NCBI GenBank assembly: GCA_019634625.1
Contig: JAHCBA010000005.1
Location: 62,001 to 126,000, forward strand
Length of the DNA stretch: 64,000 nucleotides
Direction of reading: 5' to 3'
Source: Verrucomicrobiia bacterium
Lineage (GTDB): Bacteria; Verrucomicrobiota; Verrucomicrobiia; Limisphaerales; CAIMTB01
The notes below the pieces were generated by a model. The model worked only from the letters and a program-made list of their open reading frames with translations, was not told the origin of the DNA and did no database searches. Shown here one piece after another: positions 53,849-61,864 of the stretch. The position numbers were made by a program, and so were the translations under genes. Positions within the stretch are counted from its first letter, which is position 1. Each line of letters begins with the position of its first letter.

Positions 53849-55669
53849 ATGTCGTCCTCGAAGAGCCACCAATACGATGAGGGGAAGATCCAGACGTTGT
53901 CATCGATCGAACACATCCGGAAGCGGACCGGGATGTACATCGGCCGGTTGGGCGACGGGACGCACTACGACGACGGGATCTACATCCTGGTGAAGGAGGT
54001 GGTGGATAACGCGGTGGACGAATACATCATGGGCCACGGGCGGTCGGTGGACATCCGGATCGAGGGGGCGGAGGTGACGGTGCGGGATTACGGGCGCGGG
54101 ATCCCGCTGGGCAAGGTCGTCGAGTGCGTGAGCCGGATCAACACGGGGGCGAAGTACAACGACGAGGTCTTCCAGTTCTCGGTGGGACTGAACGGGGTGG
54201 GGACCAAGGCGGTGAATGCGCTGTCCGAGGACTTCCTGGTACGGAGCCACCGGTCGGGGCAGTACGTCGAGGCGGTGTTCCGTCAGGGAACCCTGGCCGC
54301 GGAACGCAAAGGCAAGACCTCCGAGCCGGACGGAACGCTGGTCCGGTTCACGCCGGACCGGGAGATTTTCAAGGCGTACGAATTCCGGGAGGAGCACCTC
54401 GACCACCGGTTGCGGCACTACGCCTATCTCAACAGCGGATTGAAGCTGGTCTGGAACGGGCGGGAGTATCTGTCGAGGCGGGGTCTATTGGAACTGGTTC
54501 TGGACGAGGTGAAGGAGGAGGCGATCTACGCGCCGCTGTATTTCACGTCGAAGACGCTCGAGTTCTGTTTCACGCACAGCAACAGCCGGTTCGGGGAGAC
54601 CTTCTGGTCCTTTGTGAACGGGCAGTACACCAGCGACGGCGGGACCCATCTCAGCGCTTTTCGCGAGGGATTGTTGAAGGCGGTCAACGAACTCGCCGGC
54701 GGGAAGCTGGAAGGCGACGACGTGCGGGAATGCATGGTGGGCGCGGTGGCGATCCGGCTGCAGGACCCTGTCTTCGAGTCGCAGACCAAGAACAAGCTGG
54801 GCAACACCGAGATCCGGGGCGACCTGGTCAACCGGGTCCGCGAGGAGGTGCTGCACTACCTGCACAAGGACAAGGCGACGGCAGACAGGATCGTGGCCAA
54901 GTGTCTCGACACGCAGCAGCTCCGGAAGGAACTGCAGGAGGTCAAGAAGCTCGCGCGCGAACGTTCCAAGGCCATCACCCTGCGCATCCCGCAACTGAAG
55001 GACTGCCGGATGCACTTCGACAAGGCGCGGAACAAGGGTCGGGGGACGATGGTGTTCCTTTGCGAAGGGGTGAGCGCGGCCGGGTCGATCGTCTCGTGCC
55101 GGGACACCAACACGCAGGCCATTTTCACGCTGCGTGGCAAGCCGCTGAACGTGTGGGACCTCAAGCGGGACGTGATGTATCGCAACGACGAGTTGTACAA
55201 CCTGATGCGGGCGCTGGACATCGAGGACACGGCGGACCGGCTGCGGTACGAGAAGGTGATCCTGGCCACCGATGCCGACGTGGACGGCCTGCACATCCGG
55301 AACCTGATGATCACGTATTTCTTCCGGTTCTTTGAACCGCTGGTCCACGACGGCCATTTGCATGTCCTCGAGACCCCGCTGTTCCGGGTCCGGAACAAGG
55401 AGACCACGCGGTACTGTTATTCCGAGGAGGAACGCGACGAGGCGGCGAAGGGGCTGGGACGCGGTGTGGAGATCACGCGGTTCAAGGGGCTGGGGGAGAT
55501 TTCGCCGAAGGAGTTCCGGCAGTTCATCGGGCCGGACATGCGCCTCAGCCAGGTCGAGTTCGCGCCCAAGCCGGACTCGACGCACATCTTCGGGTTTTAC
55601 ATGGGGCGCAACACGCCCACCCGGCGCGACTACATCATGGAGAACCTGGTGGTCCGGGCGGAGGACTGA
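53849..55669 (+). CDS. parE: DNA topoisomerase IV subunit B-like (type IIA, ATPase subunit)
   Basis: 606 residues from ATG 53849. GHKL ATPase: 'KEVVDNAVDEYI', 'DYGRGIPLGK', 'GLNGVGTKAVNALS'. Transducer domain Lys in 'QTKNKLGN'. TOPRIM: catalytic Glu406 in 'LCEGVSAAGSIV' and metal-binding 'ATDADVDG' (D475, D477, D479). The segment 'LKDCRMHFDKARNKGRGTM' and length place it with ParE of the Bacteroidetes/Verrucomicrobia type rather than GyrB. The usual EGDSA reads EGVSA here, a D-to-V change next to the catalytic Glu. The partner parC is not immediately downstream; the next gene is convergent. Confidence 0.9.
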   Translation: MSSSKSHQYDEGKIQTLSSIEHIRKRTGMYIGRLGDGTHYDDGIYILVKEVVDNAVDEYIMGHGRSVDIRIEGAEVTVRDYGRGIPLGKVVECVSRINTGAKYNDEVFQFSVGLNGVGTKAVNALSEDFLVRSHRSGQYVEAVFRQGTLAAERKGKTSEPDGTLVRFTPDREIFKAYEFREEHLDHRLRHYAYLNSGLKLVWNGREYLSRRGLLELVLDEVKEEAIYAPLYFTSKTLEFCFTHSNSRFGETFWSFVNGQYTSDGGTHLSAFREGLLKAVNELAGGKLEGDDVRECMVGAVAIRLQDPVFESQTKNKLGNTEIRGDLVNRVREEVLHYLHKDKATADRIVAKCLDTQQLRKELQEVKKLARERSKAITLRIPQLKDCRMHFDKARNKGRGTMVFLCEGVSAAGSIVSCRDTNTQAIFTLRGKPLNVWDLKRDVMYRNDELYNLMRALDIEDTADRLRYEKVILATDADVDGLHIRNLMITYFFRFFEPLVHDGHLHVLETPLFRVRNKETTRYCYSEEERDEAAKGLGRGVEITRFKGLGEISPKEFRQFIGPDMRLSQVEFAPKPDSTHIFGFYMGRNTPTRRDYIMENLVVRAED

Positions 55670-56357
55670 CGGGGCCGCGACGGGTCCAGCGTTCGATGGT
55701 GAAGTCGGGTGTCTCGCGAAGGATTGCCGCGCGCTCGAAGAGGGGTTCGAAGGCGGGAAACTGGGTGTCGCCTTCGACCGTGCGGTGGACCCGGGTCAGG
55801 AGCAGTTCCCGGCAGAAGGGGAGGGCCTGGCGGTAGATCTCGGCGCCGCCGCAGATGAAGACCTGGCAGGGGAAGGATTCGCGGGCGAGCAGGTCGAGGG
55901 AGGGGATGAGGCGCAGGTCGGGCTGGGCGAAGGGCGCCAGCGGCATCTGACCCATCGATTCCCGGTGGGCCAGTGCGGACCGTGAGACCTTGCCGCTGGC
56001 GAACAGGTTCGGTTGGCGGTCGCGGAGGAGCTTGGGATTCCGGGTCAGGACGAAGGTCGTCCGGCCCGGCAGGGGCTTGGGCAGGCTTTCGAACGTCTTC
56101 CGCCCCATCACCACAATCTGTCCGAGCGTGCATTCCTTGAACCAGCGGAAATCCTCGGGCAGATGCCACGGAATGCCGTTGTGGTGGCCGATGACCCGGT
56201 TTTCGGCCATGGCCGCGATGGCCTTCCAGTCGAGGACGGTGCCCGGGGGGATGGCCGCGGCGGGCTTTTCGGAGCGACGGGCCGCAGCCGGCGGCGACGG
56301 GCGCGGATCGGCGGGAAGATCGAGCATCTCCTCGAAGGTGGTCTGGGCTTCGTTCAT
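55635..56357 (-). CDS. folA: Dihydrofolate reductase
   Basis: 240 residues from ATG 56357 (ATGA overlap with the methyltransferase gene). An N-terminal extension of about 42 residues precedes a complete DHFR core: 'WKAIAAMAENRVIGHHNGIP', 'WHLPEDFRWFKECTLGQIVV', 'MGRKTFESLPKPLPGRTTFV' and 'VFICGGAEIYRQALPFC'. An insertion around 135-160 ('SRSALAHRESMGQMPLAPFA') makes it longer than the usual 160-180 residues. It regenerates tetrahydrofolate from the dihydrofolate made by ThyA, encoded two genes upstream in the same operon. The last 35 bases overlap parE tail to tail. Confidence 0.93.
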   Translation of the reverse strand: MNEAQTTFEEMLDLPADPRPSPPAAARRSEKPAAAIPPGTVLDWKAIAAMAENRVIGHHNGIPWHLPEDFRWFKECTLGQIVVMGRKTFESLPKPLPGRTTFVLTRNPKLLRDRQPNLFASGKVSRSALAHRESMGQMPLAPFAQPDLRLIPSLDLLARESFPCQVFICGGAEIYRQALPFCRELLLTRVHRTVEGDTQFPAFEPLFERAAILRETPDFTIERWTRRGPVSPPPGPPGSP

Positions 56358-57265
56358 GCAGCTTGAGCCACGACCCAGATATTGTCGGTGAGGCGGGCGA
56401 AGGCGAGGAGTCTTTCGAGGGCGGCGAGCAGGCGACGGGCGGGCTGCATCCGGGGGGATTGCTTCAGCCGGGTGGTGGTGCGGAGGAGCGAGGCGCGTTC
56501 GGCGTCGGGGACAAAGGTGTGCGGAGGGAGGCGCCGGTCCTGCCAGAGCACGACGGGGTTGAAGTGGCAGCCGCCATGGGCGAGCGGGACCAGTCCCGAA
56601 CGGAGGAACAGCCGGTCGAGGGTGGAACGGGTGAAGTAGTTCACGTGCTGGGGCAGCACGTAGCGGTACCGGGCACCGAGGAGGCGGAAGGCGAGGGAAT
56701 CGAGGTTCGGCACAATGGCCAGGCACACACCGCCCGGGCTCAGCAGTTCCGCGGCGCGCCGGAGCAGCGGCGCCGGGTCGGGAAGGTGCTCGATCACCGC
56801 CCAGAACGTGATGGCGTCGAAGCGGGCGGCGCCGAAGTCGTGGGTGAGCAGGGAGCCGTCGAGCACCGGCAGACCGCGTTGGCGGGCGTGGTCGAGGGCG
56901 GATCGGGAAACGTCGAGGCCGACGGCCGAATAGTCGCCTCCGAAGCGGCGAAGCAGGTGGAAGAGGAAGGCGCCGGTGTTGCAGCCGACATCCAGAACCC
57001 GGCCGCGGGGGCAGTGGCGCCGGAGCAGGCGCAGTTCGCGTTCAAAGCGGACGCCGGCGTAGTCGCTCCCGAGCTTGTCGGGGGAGAGGTAATAGGGATG
57101 TCCCAGGCGATCGTAGGCGGAGGCGTCGGCATCCGCCGGAAGCGGATCGGCGTGAACCAGGTTGCAGGTCCGGCAGCGGACGAGTTGAAGGGAGGCCTTG
57201 GTGAGGAAGGGGACGGAATCCGTCGTGGCGCAAATCGGGCAGGGACGACGGACGTCAGGGTGCAT
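56354..57265 (-). CDS. SAM-dependent methyltransferase with N-terminal zinc-ribbon-like segment
   Basis: 303 residues. The start 'CPICATTDSVPFLTKASLQL' plus 'VRCRTCNLVHADPLP' gives two CxxC pairs, a probable zinc ribbon. The class I methyltransferase core has SAM-binding 'GRVLDVGCNTGAFLFHLLRR', an acidic loop 'VGLDVSRSALDHAR', 'FDAITFWAVIEHLPDPAPLL' and 'GVCLAIVPNLDSLAFRLLG'. This is the UbiG/sugar-methyltransferase-like type often found in polysaccharide loci; the substrate is unknown. Its position between thyA and folA is conserved only as far as this window shows; no direct link to folate chemistry is visible. Confidence 0.88.
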   Translation of the reverse strand: MHPDVRRPCPICATTDSVPFLTKASLQLVRCRTCNLVHADPLPADADASAYDRLGHPYYLSPDKLGSDYAGVRFERELRLLRRHCPRGRVLDVGCNTGAFLFHLLRRFGGDYSAVGLDVSRSALDHARQRGLPVLDGSLLTHDFGAARFDAITFWAVIEHLPDPAPLLRRAAELLSPGGVCLAIVPNLDSLAFRLLGARYRYVLPQHVNYFTRSTLDRLFLRSGLVPLAHGGCHFNPVVLWQDRRLPPHTFVPDAERASLLRTTTRLKQSPRMQPARRLLAALERLLAFARLTDNIWVVAQAA

Positions 57266-57306
57266 GAACGGGGTTCACCGGGGAGGCGTCGCGGGGCTGC
57301 GGAGCA

Positions 57307-58104
57307 TCAGACGGCGACCGGGGCCTTGATGGGCGGGTGGGGGTCGTAGCCCTCGACGACGAGGTCTTCGAAACGGAAATCGGGCAGTTCGCGGACGTCA
57401 GGATTCAGGCGGAGGCGGGGGAGGGGACGGGGTTCGCGGGCGAGCTGGGTGCGGGCCTGATCGAGGTGGTTCCGGTAGAGGTGGACATCGCCGAAGGTGT
57501 GGATGAAATCGCCGGGTTCGAGGCGGCACACCTGGGCGACCATGTGGGTGAGGAGGGCGTAGCTGGCAATGTTGAAGGGAACGCCGAGGAAGAGGTCGGC
57601 GCTGCGCTGGTAGAGCTGGCAGCTCAGACGGCCGTTGAGGACGTAGAACTGAAAAAGGACATGGCAGGGAGGCAGGGCCATGCCATCGATCTCGCCGGGG
57701 TTCCAGGCGGTGACGATCAGGCGCCGGCTGTCGGGCTGGCTTCGGATCTGGGCGATGACCTGGTCGAGTTGGTGGATGGAGCGGCCGTCTGCGGTTCGCC
57801 AGTCGCACCACTGGGCGCCATAGACCCGGCCGAGGTCCCCGGACTCCGGATCCGCCCATTCGTCCCAGATGGAGACGCCGTGTTGCTGAAGCCAGCGGAC
57901 GTTGGTGTCGCCGCGGAGGAACCAGAGGAGTTCGTAGAAGACGCTCCTGACGTGGATTCGTTTGGTGGTGACGAGGGGGAATCCTTCGGAGAGAGGGAAG
58001 CGGAGCTGGGCACCGAACTGGGAGAGGGTGCCGGTCCCGGTGCGGTCGTCCTTGACCTGACCGTGTTCGAGGACGTGGCGAAGGAGGTCGAGGTAGGACT
58101 TCAT
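57307..58104 (-). CDS. thyA: Thymidylate synthase
   Basis: 265 residues from ATG 58104 ('[20 protein letters not shown]'), the same size as E. coli ThyA. It methylates dUMP to dTMP with methylene-tetrahydrofolate. The catalytic Cys147 lies in '[13 protein letters not shown]'; other landmarks are '[11 protein letters not shown]', '[13 protein letters not shown]', '[11 protein letters not shown]', '[20 protein letters not shown]' and '[15 protein letters not shown]'. It is the first gene of a minus-strand run with the methyltransferase and folA, a compact dTMP-folate cycle unit. Confidence 0.97.
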   Translation of the reverse strand: MKSYLDLLRHVLEHGQVKDDRTGTGTLSQFGAQLRFPLSEGFPLVTTKRIHVRSVFYELLWFLRGDTNVRWLQQHGVSIWDEWADPESGDLGRVYGAQWCDWRTADGRSIHQLDQVIAQIRSQPDSRRLIVTAWNPGEIDGMALPPCHVLFQFYVLNGRLSCQLYQRSADLFLGVPFNIASYALLTHMVAQVCRLEPGDFIHTFGDVHLYRNHLDQARTQLAREPRPLPRLRLNPDVRELPDFRFEDLVVEGYDPHPPIKAPVAV

Positions 58105-58176
58105 GGCGGGAAAAGGGATCGGGTGGAGGCAGGCCTGGGGGCCCGGCTCCACCCGTGTACGGAAAGGGGCGGGGGA

Positions 58177-58590
58177 TTACTTGGCGCCCTGATCGATCCA
58201 GGCCCGGACGAGACCGACCTCTTCCTTGGTGAAGGGGTCACCTTTGCCTTCCGGGGGCATGGCACTGTCCTCGTCGATGCGGGCGATGGAGTGGACCAGG
58301 AGGCTTTCCGCGCTCTTGCCCTTCTTAAGGATCTCATCGCCGCCGGCGCCCTTCATGACCCATTCGAGGGTGTCCAGGCGGAGGCGGGCCTTGGGGCGTC
58401 CCTCGGTGCCGTGACACTCGACGCAGGAGCGTTCGAAGAGGGGCTTGATGTCCTTGTCGAAGGTGATCCCCGTCTTGGTCGAGGGGGGCGGGAGTTTGCT
58501 TTCATCCACCTTGGCGGCGCCGAGTACGGCGAGGGTGGCGGCCGCAGCGAGGAAGGAGACGAAGATGGGTTTGAACTTGGTTCCGGTCAT
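58177..58590 (-). CDS. Small secreted cytochrome c (planctomycete/PVC type)
   Basis: 137 residues. Leader 'FKPIFVSFLAAAATLAVLGA', then 'ITFDKDIKPLFERSCVECHG', the classic 'D-I-x-P-I/L-F' entry to PVC haem domains with the CVECH haem site. A distal Met ligand is plausible in 'DSAMPPEGK'. It probably carries electrons in the periplasm. The start codon is 113 bases from the ATG of the divergent membrane gene at 58691, so they may share a regulatory region. Confidence 0.9.
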   Translation of the reverse strand: MTGTKFKPIFVSFLAAAATLAVLGAAKVDESKLPPPSTKTGITFDKDIKPLFERSCVECHGTEGRPKARLRLDTLEWVMKGAGGDEILKKGKSAESLLVHSIARIDEDSAMPPEGKGDPFTKEEVGLVRAWIDQGAK

Positions 58591-58690
58591 AGTTTCGGGC
58601 CGTTATGGACGGCGGGAAGCTGGGCGAATTCGACAAGCCTGTCAAAGGCGGGCTTTGACCCCGGGGACCCGGGCGGCGCAGGGTGGGTTC

Positions 58691-59320
58691 ATGCACCTCA
58701 TGGCGGCGATCGGACTGGCCTTTCTGAGCGGGATGGCGGTGATGGTGATCGAGATCGTCGGGGCGCGAATGCTGGCGCGGGACTTCGGGGGATCGTTCTA
58801 TGTATGGACCAGCCAGATCGGGGTGGTTCTGGTGGCGTTGGCGATCGGCTACGTGGTGGGGGGCGTCCTGGCGGATCGGTATCGGCGCCCCCGACTGCTG
58901 GCCTGGGTGCTGGGGGCGGCAGGTGTATTCACGGTGGCGATTCCGTGGTTTGCCGGGGATGTGATGGGCTACCTGGTGGACCGGCATCCGCATGACCAGG
59001 ACATTCCGGCGTTGTGGCAGCGGTTGGACCCGGCCCTGGGGGCTGCGGTCGTGTTCCTGCCACCGTGCCTGCTGCTGGCCATTCTGCCGCCCTATCTGAT
59101 CCGCCTGGCCACCGGGGCGGTGGATCGGGTGGGGCGGGTCAGCGGGTGGGTGTACGGCGCAGGCTCGGCGGGAAGCATTGTGGGGGTGTTTGCGTCGGGT
59201 TATATCCTGATCGACCTGTTCCCGCTGCCCTGGCTTTTTCTGGGGACCGGAGGGTTGATCCTGGCGCTGGCGGTGCTGTGTTGGTTTTGGAACCTGCGAA
59301 GCCATGAAGACGATCCCTGA
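58691..59320 (+). CDS. Membrane half of a split spermidine-synthase-like protein
   Basis: 209 residues from ATG 58691, five to six helices: 'MAAIGLAFLSGMAVMVIEIV', 'VWTSQIGVVLVALAIGYVVG', 'LLAWVLGAAGVFTVAIPWFA', 'LLLAILPPYLIRLATG', 'GSAGSIVGVFASGYILIDLF'. This matches the N-terminal membrane region of fused 'spermidine synthase'-like proteins common in bacteria ('GARMLAR-x-FG', 'Y-L-x-R-L-A'). In most relatives the methyltransferase-like domain continues in the same polypeptide; here it is the next gene, overlapping by 17 bases. The two products probably form one complex. Confidence 0.85.
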   Translation: MHLMAAIGLAFLSGMAVMVIEIVGARMLARDFGGSFYVWTSQIGVVLVALAIGYVVGGVLADRYRRPRLLAWVLGAAGVFTVAIPWFAGDVMGYLVDRHPHDQDIPALWQRLDPALGAAVVFLPPCLLLAILPPYLIRLATGAVDRVGRVSGWVYGAGSAGSIVGVFASGYILIDLFPLPWLFLGTGGLILALAVLCWFWNLRSHEDDP

Positions 59321-60260
59321 TTCTGGAGCCTCGGTGACGTGTGGAAGGCGGGGGTGGGCAGTGCTGGCGGTGGGGCTGGCGCTGGTGGCAGGCGGTCGGG
59401 TGCCGCCGGTCGAGGCGCGGGTGGTCTTCCAGAAATACTCGCCTTATCACCACGTCATGGTGCTGGAGCAGGGCGGCCTGCGGATCCTGAGCTTCGACGG
59501 CACCCAGGAAACAAGGATGTCGCTGCGGAACCCGTTGCAGGGGCATTTCGAGTACACGGAATTCTTCCATTTCGGGTGGCTCTGGAACACCAATTTGAAC
59601 CGGGTCCTGATGCTGGGATTGGGGGGCGGGAGCGCCCAGCGGTCCTTTCTCCACCACTACCCGGCGGTGACCCTCGACTCGGTCGAGATCGATCCGGTGG
59701 TGGTGCAGGTGGCGAGCAACTATTTCCATGTGGCGGCGTCGGAGCGGCATCGCATCCGGGTGGATGATGGACGGACCTTTGTACGGCGCTCACAGGACAC
59801 GTACGACCTGATCGTGCTGGATGCCTACACCAAGCATCGCTACGGCTCGCAGATCCCGCAGCACCTGGCCACACGGGAGTTCTTCGAACTGGCACAACGC
59901 CGGCTCACCACCAATGGCGTGCTGGCCTACAATGTGATCACAACCGGCCGGCTCGGCGGGGCGGATGCCGGGCTGGCGCTGGCGCGGACCCTGCAATCGG
60001 TGTTTCCCCAAGTGTACGTGTTCCGCGCCAACACCTCGCTCAATGCCGTCCTGATCGCCACGAAGGACTCCCAACGGTGGACGAACGCGGACTTGTCGAG
60101 GCGGGCCACGGAGCTGATCCGGGGCGGGTTGACGCCACCGGCGGGGCTGTTCCAGCGATTGCCTTCGTTCCATCTGGATGTGCCGCGGGAGGTGGAACGG
60201 GCGCCGTTGCTGACCGACGACTATGCGCCCGTGGAATCGCTGGGACGCCGGAGGCGGTAA
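59304..60260 (+). CDS. Spermidine-synthase-like (aminopropyltransferase-fold) protein
   Basis: 318 residues. A hydrophobic segment near the N-terminus ('GWAVLAVGLALVAGG') suggests membrane anchoring or export. The Rossmann core has 'RVLMLGLGGGSAQRSFLHHY', acidic 'LDSVEIDPVVVQVA', 'RIRVDDGRTFV' and 'YDLIVLDAYTKH', as in polyamine synthases, but the active-site D-x-x-x-P-x-G of true spermidine synthase is not obvious ('DAYTKHRYGSQIP'), so polyamine synthesis is doubtful. The start overlaps the membrane-half gene by 17 bases. Probably acts with it; the substrate is unknown. Confidence 0.85.
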   Translation: MKTIPDSGASVTCGRRGWAVLAVGLALVAGGRVPPVEARVVFQKYSPYHHVMVLEQGGLRILSFDGTQETRMSLRNPLQGHFEYTEFFHFGWLWNTNLNRVLMLGLGGGSAQRSFLHHYPAVTLDSVEIDPVVVQVASNYFHVAASERHRIRVDDGRTFVRRSQDTYDLIVLDAYTKHRYGSQIPQHLATREFFELAQRRLTTNGVLAYNVITTGRLGGADAGLALARTLQSVFPQVYVFRANTSLNAVLIATKDSQRWTNADLSRRATELIRGGLTPPAGLFQRLPSFHLDVPREVERAPLLTDDYAPVESLGRRRR

Positions 60261-60321
60261 CGGGCGGGGTTCCGCCATTTCAGGACTGGCGGATGGAACT
60301 GGAAGACCGGGTCAAGTCGTT

Positions 60322-60398
60322 TCAGACCTCAGGTCTCAGGCTTCAGGCTTCAGGCTTCAGGTCTCAGGCTTCAGGTCTCAGGCTTCAGGTCTCAGGCC
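60322..60398. repeat. Heptanucleotide tandem repeat
   Basis: Eleven consecutive 7-mers of the form TCAGGCT or TCAGGTC (first unit TCAGACC, last TCAGGCC), just downstream of the spermidine-synthase-like gene. It is non-coding in context. Such short-unit arrays are prone to slippage, so the copy number may vary. Confidence 0.9.
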
Positions 60399-60448
60399 TC
60401 AAGGTGGGAGCCACGGAGTGATGGTTCCGCTCGCCGGGTTCAAGCGGG

Positions 60449-60844
60449 TCAGGAAATCGTCGTGACGTGCGGGTAGCCGCGAATCTTGCCGTCTGTGGTC
60501 ACGAGCGTCAGGCGTTCATAGCGCGCAGTCGCGATCAGGACGCGATCCGCCGGGTCGCGGTGAATGGGCGCGGGCAGGCCGTAGGCTTCGGCCATGATTT
60601 CGGCGGTAATCGGCAGGCAGGTCCACGCTGTCCGCTTCAACAAGGCATCCCACCAGGCGCGCCAGTGTTGTTTGAGCGTGATCTTCCCGCGCTCCTGAAG
60701 GCAGGCGAGTTCGGCCACCGAAATTGCCGAGACGAAGACCTCGCCGGCCGGCGCGGCGTCCATCAACTGGAGCGTGGCCGGCGACAGGTCGGCGGTGCTT
60801 TCCGCGATGAACAGAATGGCGCAGGTGTCGAGGAGATAGGGCAT
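60449..60844 (-). CDS. PIN-domain toxin (VapC-like)
   Basis: 131 residues, typical for VapC. An RNase toxin; the acidic residues are D6 in 'YLLDTCAIL', Glu in 'SVAELACLQERGKI', Asp in 'HRDPADRVLIATA' and Asp in 'LVTTDGKI'. It lies 7 bases downstream of a Phd/YefM-type antitoxin gene on the same strand, giving a complete type II module. The RNA target cannot be predicted. Confidence 0.93.
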   Translation of the reverse strand: MPYLLDTCAILFIAESTADLSPATLQLMDAAPAGEVFVSAISVAELACLQERGKITLKQHWRAWWDALLKRTAWTCLPITAEIMAEAYGLPAPIHRDPADRVLIATARYERLTLVTTDGKIRGYPHVTTIS

Positions 60845-60851
60845 GGCCGCG

Positions 60852-61100
60852 TCACTTCAGCATTTCCCAGTCGGCTTCCGGAATACACGGTTCGCTCAGA
60901 TCACCATGGATCTGGACCGTGCCTTTCATGCAACCCAAGGCGCTGTGTTGCGCTTTCCGCGGCACCGGCTTGCGGATCGGTTCGACGCGGGCCAGCGGAA
61001 CATTTCGACGGCAGACGACGATCTCGCCCCCCTGTTCCACCAAGGTGAGCAGTTCGGACAACCGATCTTTGAACTCCGCGACATTGACGGTCTTGTTCAT
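60852..61100 (-). CDS. Phd/YefM-type antitoxin
   Basis: 82 residues from ATG 61100 ('MNKTVNVAEFKDRLSELLTL'), the usual start of Phd/YefM proteins; the frame is open further upstream. 'VEQGGEIVVCRRNVPLARVE' is the DNA-binding and dimerisation part; the C-terminal 'CIPEADWEMLK' should wrap the toxin. It neutralises the adjacent VapC-like toxin and represses the operon. Its 5' end lies 65 bases from palindromic element copy E. Confidence 0.9.
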   Translation of the reverse strand: MNKTVNVAEFKDRLSELLTLVEQGGEIVVCRRNVPLARVEPIRKPVPRKAQHSALGCMKGTVQIHGDLSEPCIPEADWEMLK

Positions 61101-61165
61101 GGCCAGGAACATGGCCAACTTCGTGCCCGAAGCCAAGCCGCCTTTTGAACTGCATCCGCAGCGCA

Positions 61166-61312
61166 GTGCATCCCGGAGTTGTCAGTAGAGGTACGAACTC
61201 CGCCAAGCGGCGCTTCGGAGGGCCGAGTTCCACGAGGCCGCAACGGTGTGGAGCGTTGGGTTGTGGACTCGCGGAGCTCGTCCCTCCGATTCGCTGGCTC
61301 ACCACCCAGTAT
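61166..61312. repeat. Interspersed palindromic element, copy E
   Basis: It begins GTGCATCCCGGAGTTGTCAG and carries the full core ('GCTTCGGAGGGCCGAGTTCC', 'GGACTCGCGGAGCTCGTCCC') with the end 'CTCCGATTCGCTGGCTCACC'. It is nearly identical to copy D over about 105 bp. It lies between two toxin-antitoxin modules. Confidence 0.88.
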
Positions 61313-61423
61313 CGCGAGCATCCCTCCTGGAGTGACCAACTCCACGCCGACAACCTCGTCGCCCGCCTCCAGGCCGATCCCGCTCTCGGACCCAATCCAT
61401 CCTATCGCTCCGTCCTGGGGCAG

Positions 61424-61864
61424 TTACGCGACGATCTCCAGCACCTTGAGGTCTGCTGACCTCGGTTCGGGCAGCGCCGCGATGCCTTGGTCCAGCGTCG
61501 CGAGCACACCACCCCGGCGGATCGCCAAGCCGAGCAGGTAGGCATCCGTCACCTGTTGATGCCCCATCAGTCGGACGCCGGTGAAGGCGACCGCTTCGGC
61601 GACCGGAAGTTCGTCCGGCCAGAAGGCGTGGTCCTTGGCGGCGGTGTTGGCGGAAAGAACGTGGATGGCCTCGCGCGGCTGGACGGCGTCGCGGGAGAAG
61701 GCGGGATTCGAGACGATGCGAACGAAACCGGCCTGGGTGAAGGGGCACGTCGCCCAGCCCTTGGCGCGATGGCGGGTGAACCATTTCAACGCGAGGTCGT
61801 GCTGCTCATGGCTGGGCCAGAGCAGCGCGATGAGCAGATTGGTGTCGAGCAGGTAGCCCTTCAT
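61424..61864 (-). CDS. PIN-domain toxin (VapC-like), second
   Basis: 146 residues. 'YLLDTNLLIALLWPSHEQHD' holds the first catalytic Asp, 'CPFTQAGFVRIVSNPAF' the Gln/Glu region, and 'QQVTDAYLLGLAIRRGGVLA' with 'TLDQGI' the remaining Asp residues. The TQAGFxRIxSNP string marks the subgroup that pairs with ribbon-helix-helix antitoxins. The start overlaps the antitoxin stop by 4 bases. It is unrelated in detail to the toxin at 60449. Confidence 0.93.
   Translation of the reverse strand: MKGYLLDTNLLIALLWPSHEQHDLALKWFTRHRAKGWATCPFTQAGFVRIVSNPAFSRDAVQPREAIHVLSANTAAKDHAFWPDELPVAEAVAFTGVRLMGHQQVTDAYLLGLAIRRGGVLATLDQGIAALPEPRSADLKVLEIVA

Noticed and set aside
60322-60398. CRISPR array
   Set aside because: The unit is 7 bases with no spacers, and no cas genes are in the window.
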